From: Xanthostigma xanthostigma
Taxonomy: Eukaryota > Arthropoda > Insecta > Raphidioptera > Raphidiidae
Length of the DNA stretch: 64,000 bases
Direction: 5' to 3'
Assembly: GCA_963575645.1 (NCBI GenBank)
Contig: OY754469.1
Coordinates: 36,972,753 to 37,036,752 of the forward strand
Part shown: one piece after another, positions 62,595 to 64,000 of the stretch
How the letters are laid out: the number at the start of each line of letters is the position of its first letter
Position numbering within the stretch: position 1 is the stretch's first letter
Notes under the pieces: generated by a model
Databases searched by the model: none
What the model saw: only the letters and a program-made list of their open reading frames with translations
Told to the model about the DNA's origin: nothing
Translations under genes and position numbers: made by a program

Positions 62595-64000
62595 TATCGA
62601 CCAATTTTTCAGACAATATTATAACAAAAAAAAATATAATTAATACATTAACGTTTCGACTAGGGCTTCACACGAGACGAGAGTAGACGAGACTATCAAA
62701 AATCTCGTCTCGGTCTCGTCAATCCCTAGAAAATTCAGTCTCGTTCAAGTCTCGGTCTCGTCTCGTTACCAGATGTCTCGTCTCGTCTCGCTTAATTTTA
62801 AATAATGATAATATATATTATATAAACTAAATTGTGTATTGCTCACTAGTTTATTTGAGACACATATACTTAACCGAGAGTGCGGTAACTCATCGATATT
62901 AAAAAAAAATCATTCAAACTTAAGATATAGAAATTTGCAAGGATAAATATTTATGATAAAAGATACGTTACAATAAGAAGTGTTAACAAGTTGAAGTAAG
63001 AATGTGAAAAAATCATACTCTGATGAGTTTTTTTTAAATTTACTATAAAATATGTCACAGATGGTCACCAGATTTTATATTTTGTAAAATATATTGTTTT
63101 TTATTTCGACCTTTTCTAATTTTTCCAATAAAAACTTTATAAAAAAAAATTTAACGAGACCATAAACGAGACTCTCGGGTTGCACTGTATGTGGTCTCGG
63201 TATCGTCCAAAATATTTACCAAAACGTATCGTCTCGTCTCGTCTCGCTTTTCCGAGACGAGAACGAGACGAGACGAGAAAAATCTCGCTCTCGTGTGAAG
63301 CCCTAGTTTCGACCCGGATTTGGACCTTCTTCAGAACTGATCTAAAAAATATAAAAAATAATTAATATTTAATTTCTAATTAGCTTTTTATAAAATTCCT
63401 TCAAAATTATTAATTAAGGTAGTACGAGCACCAAGGCAACCCCAAACAAAAGGCTTGATTTTTTTTAATATGAAGTTGGACTAAGTCTAAACCAATTCCG
63501 AAAATTTTAGGGGGGGTTGCCAGATTATTTAAATAAATAAATGACCAAAAGTAGGCATATTTAACATTGGCTTTATAGTAAAACGGTAGATGGATGATAT
63601 GACCTCATTGACCTCATTGTTTTCAATGGTTTATTGGGGTTTCAACTTTAATTTAAATGTTTTTTTTTCTAATTTCCACCGACTGGTTTTGGAGAGGTCA
63701 ATGAGGGAATATCATCCATCTACAGTTTTACCATAAAGTCAATGTTAAATACGCCTACTTTTGAAGTAATTTATTTATTTAAATAATCGGGCAACCCCCC
63801 CTAAAATTTTCAGAATTGATTTAGACTAAGTCCAACTTCATATAAAAAAAATCAAGCCTTTTGTTTGGGGTTGCCTTGGTGCTCGTACTACCTTAATTAA
63901 TAATTTTGAAGGAATTTTATTAAAAGCTAATTAGAAATTAAATATTAATTATTTTTTATATTTTTTAGATCAGTTCTGAAGAAGATCCAAATGCGGATCG
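62595..64000. repeat. Large foldback element at the right window edge
   Basis: Starts ATTATCGACCAATTTTTCAG, as the foldback at 27450. After the hAT insertion (62661-63305) come two ~340-bp arms, 63314-63655 and 63660-64000, pairing almost perfectly ('ctcgtactaccttaattaat', 'aaaggcttgat', 'gatggatgatat'). Both arms begin with CTGAAGAAG-hairpin-TCGAAACG. The right side runs out of the window. Confidence 0.9.
62661..63305. mobile_element. hAT-like element with reiterated GTCTCGTCTCG, 8-bp duplication
   Basis: Perfect GTTTCGAC at 62653-62660 and 63306-63313. Ends TAGGGCTTCACACGAGA and (inverted) TAGGGCTTCACACGAGAGC. About 15 GTCTCG/CGAGAC words cluster within 130 bp of each end. No coding capacity. 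Confidence 0.92.

Noticed and set aside
1..64000. CRISPR arrays, operons, ribosome-binding sites
   Set aside because: The DNA is clearly eukaryotic. Tandem repeats here lack regular unique spacers and there are no bacterial-style gene clusters.

Overview
This is eukaryotic nuclear DNA, almost certainly from an insect. It is AT-rich, has spliceosomal exons with GT/AG borders, and is crowded with Helitrons, hAT, PIF/Harbinger, Tc1/mariner and pogo relatives, TTAA-flanked elements, CR1/Jockey-type LINE tails and a solo LTR. Several repeats (the Helitron ends closing in CTAG, and the 'gggttccgtaccc ... gcgagtccgactc' repeat) resemble families that I associate with moths and butterflies. Lepidoptera is therefore my first guess, at low to moderate confidence.

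The only host gene I can name lies on the minus strand: a membrane (renal-type) dipeptidase. Three consecutive internal exons are visible at 54597-54729, 35511-35661 and 31412-31476. Their phases join perfectly and give one continuous conserved stretch from 'FWSAYIPC' through '[12 protein letters not shown]' and '[11 protein letters not shown]' to 'HIGGLSPFG'. The introns are about 18.9 kb and 4.0 kb. The first metal-binding exon and the C-terminal exons were not found, so they lie outside the window, were missed, or are absent. A second minus-strand gene seems to end at 61982-62116 (stop codon, then AATAAA at 61938); I cannot name it.

Everything else is intron or intergenic DNA built from nested mobile elements. 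By region: 1-9.4 kb holds inverted-repeat elements, two inverted copies of a TTAA-flanked element, a tRNA-carrying composite repeat and a hAT relic. 9.9-17 kb holds a hAT with a nested palindromic element, a two-copy MITE, a near-perfect 104-bp palindrome, and mariner, pogo and Tigger-like MITEs. 17.9-23 kb holds two adjoining Helitrons, a minisatellite, and a third Helitron with a tRNA-Lys-like sequence and a pogo derivative inside it. 23.7-31.3 kb holds foldback MITEs, a THAP-exon element, the second tRNA composite repeat and a deleted mariner. 34.6-50.2 kb holds a PIF/Harbinger within a PIF/Harbinger, several hATs with target duplications, the third tRNA composite (with a different tRNA-like cassette), two LINE tails and a large MITE with internal tandem repeats. 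52-64 kb holds array-rich TIR elements, a large foldback, a hormone/heat-element-like palindrome array, hAT elements, a solo LTR with a textbook heat-shock promoter layout, and a foldback running off the right edge and split by a hAT.

The most unusual observations are the roughly 0.8-kb composite repeat whose embedded tRNA-like cassette differs between copies, the LTR heat-shock promoter, and a set of hAT-like elements that share one architecture but each carry a different reiterated subterminal word. All coordinates were read by eye; repeat borders without target duplications are approximate.
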